From Ruminococcus_G sp964621905 (GTDB taxonomy: Bacteria > Bacillota > Clostridia > Lachnospirales > Lachnospiraceae): a stretch of DNA of 64,000 bases. Location of the stretch: positions 1 to 64,000 of the forward strand of contig CAZUNG010000016.1 of assembly GCA_964621905.1 (NCBI GenBank), given 5' to 3'. The position numbers were made by a program, and so were the translations under genes. Positions within the stretch are counted from its first letter, which is position 1; the number at the start of each line of letters is the position of its first letter. Below are positions 15,948 through 24,276 of the stretch, in pieces. The notes below the pieces were generated by a model, which saw only the letters and a program-made list of their open reading frames with translations, had not been told where the DNA came from and did not search any database.

Positions 15948-17711
15948 ATGAAGATTTTACTGGCTGCTGTTAATGCCAAATATATTCATTCCAATCTGGC
16001 GGTCTACAGCCTGTACCGCTATACAAAAAAATACCGGAACTATGTGTCCATGAAAGAATATACAATCAATCAGAGGACGGAAGAGATCATGGAGAGCATT
16101 TACCGCAGGCGGCCGGATGTCCTGTGCTTTTCGTGTTATATCTGGAATATTTCAATGATCAGAGAACTTGCAGCACAGCTGCATAAAGTACTGCCGGATC
16201 TGAAAATATGGCTGGGCGGACCGGAGGTATCCTATGATGCCGCAAGGGAGCTGACCGGTCTGCCAAGTGCTGCTGGGGTGATGCGGGGTGAGGGGGAAGA
16301 GACGTTTTTGCAGCTGGTCCGTCATTATGTAGATCACACTGTTCCGCTGGATGAAATAGGAGGGATTACTTATCGCAGTGCGGCGGGAGCGATTGTGGAA
16401 AATCCCGGACGCAGATTGCTTGATATGAAAGACATTCCGTTTCCTTATGATGACCTCTCAGAATTTAGACATAGGATTATTTATTATGAGACGAGCAGAG
16501 GCTGTCCGTTTTCCTGCAGCTATTGTCTTTCCTCGATCGATAAGAAACTGCGGTTTCGCCCGTATGAAGCGGTGAGAGGGGAGCTGGCCTTTTTTTTGAA
16601 AAACCGTGTGCGGCAGGTGAAATTTGTTGACCGGACGTTTAACTGTCAAAAAGATCATGCCAGAAAAATCTGGCGGTTTTTGCTGGAGAATGACAATGGT
16701 GTGACGAATTTCCATTTTGAAATTGCTGCGGATCTTCTGGAAGAAGAAGACTTCCGGATATTATCCGGGATGCGGCCTGGTCTTGTGCAGCTGGAGATTG
16801 GCGTGCAGTCAACAAATCCGGATACACTGTGGGAGATCAAAAGGACAATGAACTTTGATAAGGTCTGTACGGCAGTTCGGACTGTCCAAAAATTTCATAA
16901 CATTCATCAGCATCTGGACCTGATCGCAGGACTGCCGTATGAAGGATATGAAAGCTTTAAAAAATCGTTCAATGACGTTTTCAGCCTGTACCCGGAACAG
17001 CTTCAACTAGGATTTCTGAAAGTGCTGAAAGGGTCTTACATGTGGGAGCAGGCCGGTATGTACGGCTGTGTCTGGAGAGACGTGGAACCGTATGAGGTAT
17101 TATTTACCGATTGGATTTCGTATGAGGAACTGTTAGAGTTAAAACGAGTAGAAGAAATGGTGGAGGTCTATTACAACAGCGGACAGTTTGCATATACGAT
17201 ACGTTTCCTGATCAGGCAGCTCGGAGCGCCGTTCGACTTTTTTGAAGCTCTGGGAAGATTTTACGACGGACACGGTTATCTGGGAATTTCCCATTCCCGT
17301 TCCCGGCGCTATGAGATACTGCTGGAGTTTATCCGGGAAGTCTGTCCCTGTGGGATCCCTAAATGTAAGGACCTGCTTACTTTTGATTATTATCTCAGGG
17401 AAAATGCGAAAAGCCGGCCAGCGTGGTCACCGGAGTCTTCCATCAGCCAGGCACAGATGAAGATGTATTATGAAGGTCTGTATGACGGTATCCTTTCTCA
17501 TTACAGTGAGTTTGATCACAAACAGGTCCGCAGAATGACACATATGGAAGCGTTTGAGCACGGGGGCCCGGCGGATGGAGAAGTACGGTGCTGCATTGTG
17601 CTGTTTGACTATGAGCGGCGGAATCCTTTGACGAATGATGCCGGCTGGCACCTCATAAGGAGTGAAGATACCGATGACAAAGAGAACAGGAGAAATACTG
17701 CAACTTCTTGA
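15948..17711 (+). CDS. B12-binding radical SAM protein with DUF4080 C-terminus
   Basis: 587 residues. An N-terminal cobalamin-binding-type domain (to ~130, with LGGPEVSYD) precedes a radical SAM domain whose cluster motif is SRGCPFSCSYC. A C-terminal DUF4080-like region follows from about residue 370. B12-radical SAM enzymes often methylate unactivated carbons, but the substrate here is unknown. The start at 15948 follows GAGGG; the longer frame (15906) runs through the glyA terminator. It overlaps the nth gene by 38 bp, pointing to one operon of DNA-repair and envelope genes. Confidence 0.85.
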   Translation: MKILLAAVNAKYIHSNLAVYSLYRYTKKYRNYVSMKEYTINQRTEEIMESIYRRRPDVLCFSCYIWNISMIRELAAQLHKVLPDLKIWLGGPEVSYDAARELTGLPSAAGVMRGEGEETFLQLVRHYVDHTVPLDEIGGITYRSAAGAIVENPGRRLLDMKDIPFPYDDLSEFRHRIIYYETSRGCPFSCSYCLSSIDKKLRFRPYEAVRGELAFFLKNRVRQVKFVDRTFNCQKDHARKIWRFLLENDNGVTNFHFEIAADLLEEEDFRILSGMRPGLVQLEIGVQSTNPDTLWEIKRTMNFDKVCTAVRTVQKFHNIHQHLDLIAGLPYEGYESFKKSFNDVFSLYPEQLQLGFLKVLKGSYMWEQAGMYGCVWRDVEPYEVLFTDWISYEELLELKRVEEMVEVYYNSGQFAYTIRFLIRQLGAPFDFFEALGRFYDGHGYLGISHSRSRRYEILLEFIREVCPCGIPKCKDLLTFDYYLRENAKSRPAWSPESSISQAQMKMYYEGLYDGILSHYSEFDHKQVRRMTHMEAFEHGGPADGEVRCCIVLFDYERRNPLTNDAGWHLIRSEDTDDKENRRNTATS

Positions 17712-18309
17712 TGAAACATACACGCGCGAGTATAAGTGCTATCTGGATCACGAGAATCCAGAACAATTACTGATCGCGACCATGCTGAGTGCACAGTGTA
17801 CAGATGCGAGAGTCAATATTGTGACGAAAGATTTATTTGTAAAATATCCAGATATGATGGCGTTTGCACAGGCCGATCTTCATGAACTGGAACAGGATAT
17901 TAAATCAACCGGTTTTTATCATAATAAAGCGAAGAACCTGATCGGCTGTGCTAAAAAGCTTGTGGAAGAATTCGACGGAAAAGTGCCGGAAAGTCTGGAA
18001 GCGCTCGTATCGCTTCCGGGTGTGGGACGAAAAACAGCAAATGTGATCCGGGGAAATATTTTTCATGAACCAAGTATCGTTGTGGATACTCATGTGAAGA
18101 GGATTTCACGCAGGCTGGGGCTGACCAAAGAACAAGATCCGGAAAAGATAGAGTATGATCTGATGAAGGCACTTCCAAAAGATCACTGGATTCTGTACAA
18201 TATTCAGATCATTACCTTTGGGCGGCAGATTTGTTTTGCACGCAGTCCGAAATGTGAGGAGTGCTTTCTGACAAAGTACTGCAGAGAAAATGGTGGAAAG
18301 AAAAAATGA
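17674..18309 (+). CDS. nth: Endonuclease III (DNA glycosylase/AP lyase)
   Basis: 211 residues. It removes oxidised pyrimidines and cleaves abasic sites. The HhH motif is LPGVGRKTANV with the catalytic lysine, the catalytic aspartate is in VVDTHVKRI, and the [4Fe-4S] motif is C-x6-C-x2-C-x5-C at the C-terminus. The ATG at 17674, 11 nt after AAGGAG, is preferred over the GTG at 17662 that overlaps that site. It overlaps the upstream radical SAM gene and the downstream exonuclease start (ATGA). Confidence 0.95.
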   Translation: MTKRTGEILQLLDETYTREYKCYLDHENPEQLLIATMLSAQCTDARVNIVTKDLFVKYPDMMAFAQADLHELEQDIKSTGFYHNKAKNLIGCAKKLVEEFDGKVPESLEALVSLPGVGRKTANVIRGNIFHEPSIVVDTHVKRISRRLGLTKEQDPEKIEYDLMKALPKDHWILYNIQIITFGRQICFARSPKCEECFLTKYCRENGGKKK

Positions 18310-19016
18310 AGTCATGTATTGTATTAGACCTTGAGACAACAGGACTGCAGCCCCGGACGGACCGCATCCTGGAGATTGGGGCACTAAAAATTGAAGACGG
18401 ACAGGAGACGGATTCGTATCATGTGCTGATCAATCCGCAGATGCAGATTCCTTACCGGATACAGGAGCTGACAGGTATTTCACAGGCGATGGCGGAAGCG
18501 GGCGGTGATCCGGAGGAGGCATTGAGAGGCTTTCTGGATTTCTGCGGTGAACTTCCGCTTCTGGGACATAATATCATGTTTGATTATAGTTTTGTCAAAC
18601 ATAAAGCGGTTAATCTGGGATTGACATTCGAAAAGGAGGCCGTGGACACGCTGAAAATTGCGCAAAAGGTGCTGCCGGATCTTGCCAGCCGAAGCCTTGC
18701 TGCGCTTTGCAGACATTACCGTATCGATCAGGGCAATGCCCACCGGGCACTCGACGATACGAAAAGTACCTGGCAGCTGTATCAATGCCTGGAGCGGGAT
18801 TTTTTTAAGGGCCGTCCTGAGATTTTTAAACCTCAGAAACTCGTCTGTGCCGTAAAAAAGCAGGGGCCGATTACATTTTCACAAAAAGTTTACTTGAATG
18901 ATTTACTCAGATATCATAGAATAGAGACGGACGTAAAAATTGACAGTCTTACCAAGAGTGAGGCTTCCCGGATGATTGATAAGATTATATTGAATTATGG
19001 AAGAATAATGAGGTAA
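18306..19016 (+). CDS. DnaQ-like DEDDh 3'-5' exonuclease
   Basis: 236 residues. Exo I motif VLDLETTGL, Exo II GHNIMFDYSFV and Exo III HRALDDTKST carry the DEDDh catalytic residues. It resembles the proofreading domain of PolC/epsilon but stands alone, with a C-terminal extension of ~60 residues of unknown role. The start at 18306 overlaps the nth stop by 4 bp, so the two are translationally coupled and probably act together in DNA repair. Confidence 0.88.
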   Translation: MKSCIVLDLETTGLQPRTDRILEIGALKIEDGQETDSYHVLINPQMQIPYRIQELTGISQAMAEAGGDPEEALRGFLDFCGELPLLGHNIMFDYSFVKHKAVNLGLTFEKEAVDTLKIAQKVLPDLASRSLAALCRHYRIDQGNAHRALDDTKSTWQLYQCLERDFFKGRPEIFKPQKLVCAVKKQGPITFSQKVYLNDLLRYHRIETDVKIDSLTKSEASRMIDKIILNYGRIMR

Positions 19017-19022
19017 TGAATC

Positions 19023-19121
19023 ATGAAAAATTCAAAAGTAAAACGAATTATTGCTGCTGTTATTGCGATCGCACTGGTACTGGCCATGGTTGTCCCGATG
19101 GCGCTGGAGTTTCTGCTGTAA
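19023..19121 (+). CDS. Small single-pass membrane peptide (32 aa)
   Basis: MKNSKVKR followed by a single hydrophobic helix (IIAAVIAIALVLAMVVP) and a short tail. It sits 6 bp after the exonuclease stop and 16 bp before the VanW gene, so it fits the operon. Function unknown. Its basic start and hydrophobic core argue that it is translated. Confidence 0.5.
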   Translation: MKNSKVKRIIAAVIAIALVLAMVVPMALEFLL

Positions 19122-19137
19122 GAAGGGTTGAGGGCGG

Positions 19138-20577
19138 ATGCAGAAAAATAGAGTGGCAACAGATATAGGAATTTTCATAATCTGCCTGTTTTTGTGTATG
19201 GTCTGCACGAGACAGGTGTTTGCAGACGATCAAACCTCCCCGGTGATGCTGGAGGGGGTTTTTATTGACGGCGTCGATGTATCGGGAATGACACGCGAGG
19301 AGGCCGTCCTGGCGATAGAGGACCATATGGAAGAAATGAAAGGCTATCGTATTCAGATGCATATTGGGGACCATATCGTGAGTGCGACAGCCGGTGAACT
19401 TGGTCTTTACTGGAAAAATGAGGAGGTTGTGGACAAGGCGCTTGCCTTTGGGCAAGCGGGCAATATAGTCCGGCAGTATAAGGCCAAACAGGACCTTCGG
19501 CAGGAGACTGTCCGGTTTGTGCTGGAGTACGGCGTGAATGCCGGGACGGCAAAAGAGATGCTGAACGAAAAATGTGTGCCGCTGGACTGTGAGCCGCAGA
19601 ATGCATCAATGACACGTACGGAAGATGGCTTTCAGATTGTAAAAGAAACGCAGGGTGTGAAAATTAAAATCGATGAGTCTGTCGAGGTACTGACGGAGTA
19701 TCTCTCAAAATTATGGAGATCAGGACTAGGGATCGTCGAACTTCCGGCAGAGATAACAGAGCCGGAACACAAATCATCAGAACTGGCACAGGTCCAGGAT
19801 ATTATCGGAACCGCGAGCACAGACTATTCATCGAGCAGCTCCGCGCGAGCCCAGAACATAGCGACAGGCACCAGTTTTATCAATGGATCGGTACTGTATC
19901 CGGGAGAGACCTTCTCGGTGGAGAGCGCCCTGGTACCGTTTGATGCTGAAAATGGATACGAACCGGCACCCTCGTATGAAAACGGAGATGTGGTGGACAG
20001 CTACGGAGGCGGTATCTGCCAGGTTTCCACAACGCTTTATATGGCTTTGCTGCGGGCGGAGATCGAGGTAACGGAGCGGTATAATCACTCGATGATTGTG
20101 AAATATGTGAAACCGTCCATGGATGCTGCCATTGCAGAGGGATCAAAAGATCTCCAGTTTGTCAATAACCTGGATGCACCCATTTACATTGAAGGCTATA
20201 CGGACGGCGGAGAGGTTGGATTTGTGATCTATGGTAAAGAGTACCGGCCGGAGAACCGCGAAGTGTCATATGAAAGTGAGACACTGGAGACGGTAGAACC
20301 GACGGTGGAGCTGACCGCATCTCAGGATCCGCTGGGAACAATCAGGCAGACGTCTTCTTCTCATACGGGTTATACTGCCTGTCTCTGGAAGACAGTGACG
20401 GTTGACGGCGTACAGGAGAGCAGGGGTCAGGTAAACAGCAGTACATATAATATGTCACCGACGCGGTATACGGTGGGGGTCAGCACAAGTGACGGCACAG
20501 CCGCAGCTGAGATTCAGGCTGCCGTAGACTCCAATGATCTGGACAAGGTGCATGCGGTGATTAATAAATATAGTTGA
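19138..20577 (+). CDS. VanW-family protein with peptidoglycan-binding-like N-terminus
   Basis: 479 residues. A signal peptide or anchor near residues 8-30 is followed by a domain beginning GVFIDGVDVSGMTREEA, typical of YoaR-like proteins. The VanW domain contains SFINGSVLYPGETFS and GGGICQVSTTLY. A short C-terminal region follows. Exported and envelope-associated; VanW has no assigned reaction. Ribosome site GGGCGG is close to the ATG. Probably the last envelope gene of the operon started at 15948. Confidence 0.85.
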   Translation: MQKNRVATDIGIFIICLFLCMVCTRQVFADDQTSPVMLEGVFIDGVDVSGMTREEAVLAIEDHMEEMKGYRIQMHIGDHIVSATAGELGLYWKNEEVVDKALAFGQAGNIVRQYKAKQDLRQETVRFVLEYGVNAGTAKEMLNEKCVPLDCEPQNASMTRTEDGFQIVKETQGVKIKIDESVEVLTEYLSKLWRSGLGIVELPAEITEPEHKSSELAQVQDIIGTASTDYSSSSSARAQNIATGTSFINGSVLYPGETFSVESALVPFDAENGYEPAPSYENGDVVDSYGGGICQVSTTLYMALLRAEIEVTERYNHSMIVKYVKPSMDAAIAEGSKDLQFVNNLDAPIYIEGYTDGGEVGFVIYGKEYRPENREVSYESETLETVEPTVELTASQDPLGTIRQTSSSHTGYTACLWKTVTVDGVQESRGQVNSSTYNMSPTRYTVGVSTSDGTAAAEIQAAVDSNDLDKVHAVINKYS

Positions 20578-20616
20578 TGCTATATCAACACTGGACAGAG
20601 AGGAAACAGACAAAGA

Positions 20617-21603
20617 ATGAAAATTGGGAAATTGCCGGAAAGTGTTCTGGTGCGTTCGATTTTAAAACAGGTAAAACACAGGAGAGAGGAAGTGCTTCTC
20701 GGGCCAGGTGTCGGACAGGACTGTGCCGCACTGCAGCTTAAAGACGGAGAGGTCTTTGTGATGTCCACGGATCCTATTACGGGTACGACGAAGGACCTGG
20801 GAAGCCACAGCATTCATATCACGGCCAATGATCTGGCGGCATCCGGTGCAGAACCAGTGGGTGTCATGCTCACGGCCATGCTGCCGGATACGGTGGAGGA
20901 ACCGGAGATACGAAAACTGATGCAGGATATTGAGAAAACCTGCGAACTGCTTGGGATGGAGGTGCTGGGAGGCCATACAGAGATAACAAATGTTGTCCTT
21001 CAGCCGTTGATATCAGTTACCGGAGTCGGGAAAATCCGGCGTGAGGATCTGCTCGCCACCATGCAGATGAAACCGCATCAGGATATTATCATCAGCAAAT
21101 GGATTGGGCTTGAGGCGACGACAATTCTTGCCAAAGAGAAGGAGATCGAATTAAAACGCGTATTCTCAGATAATTTCATCAGTACAGCAAAGAATTTCGA
21201 TGCCTACTTATCGGTTGTGCCGGATGCCGCGATCGCAAAAGAATGTGGAGTGTCTGCCATGCATGACATTACAGAGGGAGGTGTCTTTGGGGCTCTCTGG
21301 GAGATGGCGGAAGGCGCCGGTGTTGGTCTTGAAGTCGACCTGAAAAAAATTCCCATCCGTCAGGAGACGGTGGAGATCTGTGAGTTTTTTGGAGTCAATC
21401 CATACCTGATCATGTCAAGCGGTTCGATGATGATCGCTGCAGATGACGGGCCTTTGGTGGTTCGGGAACTGAAGAAGGCCGGGATAGAGGCCACGGTGAT
21501 TGGCCGTACGACCGACGGAAATGACAGGATCCTGCGAAATGGCGATGATGTCCGTTATCTGGATCGCCCGCAGACAGATGAACTGTACAAAGTACTGGGA
21601 TAA
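20617..21603 (+). CDS. AIR synthase-related protein (HypE/ThiL-like fold)
   Basis: 328 residues of the PurM/HypE/ThiL superfamily. The N-terminal ATP-binding half has GPGVGQDCAAL and STDPITGT, and the C-terminal half has MHDITEGGVFGALWEMAE. HypE matures NiFe hydrogenase and ThiL phosphorylates thiamine phosphate. No other hyp or thi gene is nearby, so the specific reaction is not assigned. Confidence 0.8.
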   Translation: MKIGKLPESVLVRSILKQVKHRREEVLLGPGVGQDCAALQLKDGEVFVMSTDPITGTTKDLGSHSIHITANDLAASGAEPVGVMLTAMLPDTVEEPEIRKLMQDIEKTCELLGMEVLGGHTEITNVVLQPLISVTGVGKIRREDLLATMQMKPHQDIIISKWIGLEATTILAKEKEIELKRVFSDNFISTAKNFDAYLSVVPDAAIAKECGVSAMHDITEGGVFGALWEMAEGAGVGLEVDLKKIPIRQETVEICEFFGVNPYLIMSSGSMMIAADDGPLVVRELKKAGIEATVIGRTTDGNDRILRNGDDVRYLDRPQTDELYKVLG

Positions 21604-21620
21604 ATGAGGATATTGACAAG

Positions 21621-22118
21621 ATGGCAATGAACATTGTATTATTTGAGCCGGAAATCCCTGCGAATACGGGAAATATCGGCAGAACGTGTGTTGCTTCCGG
21701 TACAAGGCTGCACCTGATTGAACCGCTTGGTTTTATGCTGAATGAAAAACAAATCAGACGTGCAGGAATGGACTACTGGGATGATCTGGAGGTCACACGG
21801 TATATTAATTACGAAGATTTTTTAAGCAAAAATCAGGGTGCGAAGATTTACATGGCGTCAACGAAGGCGCCGCGCATTTATACGGATGTGCAGTATGAAG
21901 AAGATTGTTACATCATGTTCGGAAAGGAAAGCGCAGGAATACCGGAGGAGATTCTTTTGGAAAATCAGGATACAGTGATCCGGATACCGATGATGAATGG
22001 CATACGTTCCCTGAATCTTGGCAATTCTGTGGCGATCGTCTTGTATGAAGCGCTTCGCCAGAATGGATTTGCCCATATGCAGATGGAAGGTTATCTGACA
22101 AAGTATGACTGGAAATAA
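21621..22118 (+). CDS. trmL: tRNA (cytidine(34)-2'-O)-methyltransferase
   Basis: 165 residues, the usual TrmL length. A SPOUT (knotted) methyltransferase that 2'-O-methylates the wobble base of tRNA-Leu. Motifs: FEPEIPANTGNIGRTC, then the C-terminal knot with FGKESAGIPEEIL and IPMMNGIRSLNLGNSVAI. Ends in a terminator shared with the convergent kinase gene. Confidence 0.93.
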   Translation: MAMNIVLFEPEIPANTGNIGRTCVASGTRLHLIEPLGFMLNEKQIRRAGMDYWDDLEVTRYINYEDFLSKNQGAKIYMASTKAPRIYTDVQYEEDCYIMFGKESAGIPEEILLENQDTVIRIPMMNGIRSLNLGNSVAIVLYEALRQNGFAHMQMEGYLTKYDWK

Positions 22119-22143
22119 AAAAAGTGCCGAGGCACTTTTTTTA
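22117..22143. terminator. Bidirectional terminator
   Basis: AAAAAAAGTGCC pairs with GGCACTTTTTTT over a two-base loop, between convergent trmL and the histidine kinase. Confidence 0.8.
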
Positions 22144-23553
22144 TTTCTTTGCTTTATCCAGGGTGAAGATGAATTCCGTTCCAACTCCTTCTGTGCTGAT
22201 CACGTTGATATTTTGATTGTGTGCGTTAATGATTTCTTTGACAATGGAAAGCCCCAAGCCGGTTCCCTTCCGGTCCTTGCCCCGGGAGGAGTCAGTCTTG
22301 TAAAAGCGGTCCCAGATCTTTCCGATACTGCTCTTCGGTATCCCGGTTCCATGATCCTTGACGGACACAAAGACTTTCCCATGCTTTTCTGTGGTCTCTA
22401 CCGTGATGACTGAGTTGGACGGGCTGAACTTCACTGCGTTGTCGATCAGATTATAGAGCACCTGCTGTATCTTTCCCATATCAGCGCTGACCAGCAGCTG
22501 CTCTGCGGCAAGCAGCAACTGAAAGGTAATCTTTTTCTTCATACAGGTTCCGCCAAAAGTGGCAGCCGTATCGCGAATGACGGAGTTAATGTCAAAACTG
22601 GTAATATCAAGCAGATAGCCGCTGGCGTCATAGTCGTTCAGGGTGATCAGTCCTTTGGTGAGCTTATTCAGCCGTTCCGTCTCCAGAAGAACAATGTTGA
22701 GATATTTTGCCTGCATTTCCGGAGGGATGGTGCCATCCAGCATGGCCTCGATGTATCCTTTAATGGAAGTGAGCGGGGAACGGAAATCATGGGAAACATT
22801 TGCCACGAACTGCCGCTGATATTCTCCGGACCGGTCCAGTTCATCCGACATGTAATTCAGTGTTGCGGCAAGATAACCCATCTCGTCGTCCGAATGTACC
22901 GGGATGTTATATTTCAGGTTTCCGGATGCATATTCATTGGCACCTTGTGTGATCTGTTTGAGTGGTCCGTAGACAATAAAGCTGAAGACCAGCAGAATCA
23001 TCAGCGTGAGTATGAAAATAACCAGAAAGACGACATATACGCTTTTCAAAATTTCGTCCCGGTGCGTGTAGATATCCATCATCTGTACATGGATGGCTAT
23101 ATAGCCCTTTGTAGACATATTCAGCGTGACGGGAACCATGACACTCAGCATCCGGTCGGAAAATTGATTATAAAATTTTCCGATACTGTAATAGCCGGTG
23201 CCAAGTGACAGGGGGTCAAAATTATCAATCTGTTCCGGTGCATCAGGGTCCAGCGGTTCTGCCGTGTCGATAAGAATCCGGCCCTGCGGATCCAGCATCC
23301 AGATCTGTGTATTCTGGTACTCGGAGAGTGTGCACAGATTAAAGTAGGTATCTTCAAGTGATGCCTGCTGCGAGTAATAATAGTCGGCATGATTGGATGC
23401 AATATTGACAGCCTCCTTGTACAGGTAATCTCCTGTCTGGCGGGTCAGGTCCTGCTCAATCAGGGCGGACCCCATCAGGGAAATCACGAAAATGCTCAGG
23501 AGGCCAAGAATCACATACCCAAATAAAAACTTTACATAAAGCGCATTTTTCAT
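22141..23553 (-). CDS. Sensor histidine kinase with HAMP domain
   Basis: 470 residues. Two membrane helices (about 9-30 and 170-195) flank a ~140-residue sensor, followed by HAMP, HisKA (VANVSHDFRSPLTSIKGYIE) and HATPase (NLIDNAVKFSP, DHGTGIP, GTGLGLSI). All catalytic boxes are intact. It overlaps its response regulator gene by 4 bp. The sensed signal is unknown. Confidence 0.92.
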   Translation of the reverse strand: MKNALYVKFLFGYVILGLLSIFVISLMGSALIEQDLTRQTGDYLYKEAVNIASNHADYYYSQQASLEDTYFNLCTLSEYQNTQIWMLDPQGRILIDTAEPLDPDAPEQIDNFDPLSLGTGYYSIGKFYNQFSDRMLSVMVPVTLNMSTKGYIAIHVQMMDIYTHRDEILKSVYVVFLVIFILTLMILLVFSFIVYGPLKQITQGANEYASGNLKYNIPVHSDDEMGYLAATLNYMSDELDRSGEYQRQFVANVSHDFRSPLTSIKGYIEAMLDGTIPPEMQAKYLNIVLLETERLNKLTKGLITLNDYDASGYLLDITSFDINSVIRDTAATFGGTCMKKKITFQLLLAAEQLLVSADMGKIQQVLYNLIDNAVKFSPSNSVITVETTEKHGKVFVSVKDHGTGIPKSSIGKIWDRFYKTDSSRGKDRKGTGLGLSIVKEIINAHNQNINVISTEGVGTEFIFTLDKAKK

Positions 23554-24257
23554 GAAGATTTAACCTCAAACTTGTAACCGATTCCCCAGACCGTGCTGAT
23601 GGACCATGATTTGTGATCTTTGATTTTTTCACGGAGACGTTTGATATGTACGTCTACGGTTCGTGTATCACCGATATATTCATATCCCCAGATGTGATCG
23701 AGGAGTTGTTCTCTTGTAAATACCTGATTGGGGGAAGAGGCCAGAAAATATAAAAGTTCCAGCTCCTTCGGCGGCATGTCAATGCTCTCTCCGTGGTACA
23801 ATACGGAATAGTTGGTCAGATTGATGACCAGGTCGGGATATTCTACGTATTTACCGCTTGGTTTTTCTGGGGAAGTTTTGGCAGCTGGTTCAAAACGTCG
23901 CAGGACAGCTTTGACACGGGCGACCAGTTCTTTAGAATCAAAGGGTTTAATCATATAGTCGTCAGCGCCCAGTTCCAGCCCCAGCACTTTGTCAAAAATT
24001 TCACCTTTTGCGGAAAGCATGATGATCGGGACGTTCGATTTGTAACGGATTTCCCGGCACACCTGGTAACCGTCCATTCCGGGCAGCATCAAGTCCAGAA
24101 GTACGAGGTTCGGTTTAAAGGTATCAAATGCCGCAAGTGCTTCCTCTCCATCGTTGACAATCATGTTGTCAAAACACTCCTTGGTGAGATAGAGAGAAAT
24201 CAGTTCGGCAATGTTGTTGTCGTCGTCTACGATTAGGATTTTCTGTTTCGCTACCAT
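23550..24257 (-). CDS. OmpR/PhoB-family response regulator
   Basis: 235 residues: receiver (VDDDNN, phospho-Asp in LVLLDLMLPG, Lys in IKPF) and winged helix (MPPKELELLYFLAS to GIGYKFE). The start at 24257 follows GGAGGG. It is 19 bp downstream of mutS2 on the same strand, so mutS2, this gene and the kinase may be co-transcribed. Confidence 0.92.
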   Translation of the reverse strand: MVAKQKILIVDDDNNIAELISLYLTKECFDNMIVNDGEEALAAFDTFKPNLVLLDLMLPGMDGYQVCREIRYKSNVPIIMLSAKGEIFDKVLGLELGADDYMIKPFDSKELVARVKAVLRRFEPAAKTSPEKPSGKYVEYPDLVINLTNYSVLYHGESIDMPPKELELLYFLASSPNQVFTREQLLDHIWGYEYIGDTRTVDVHIKRLREKIKDHKSWSISTVWGIGYKFEVKSS

Positions 24258-24276
24258 GTTATGCCCTCCTGGCTGT

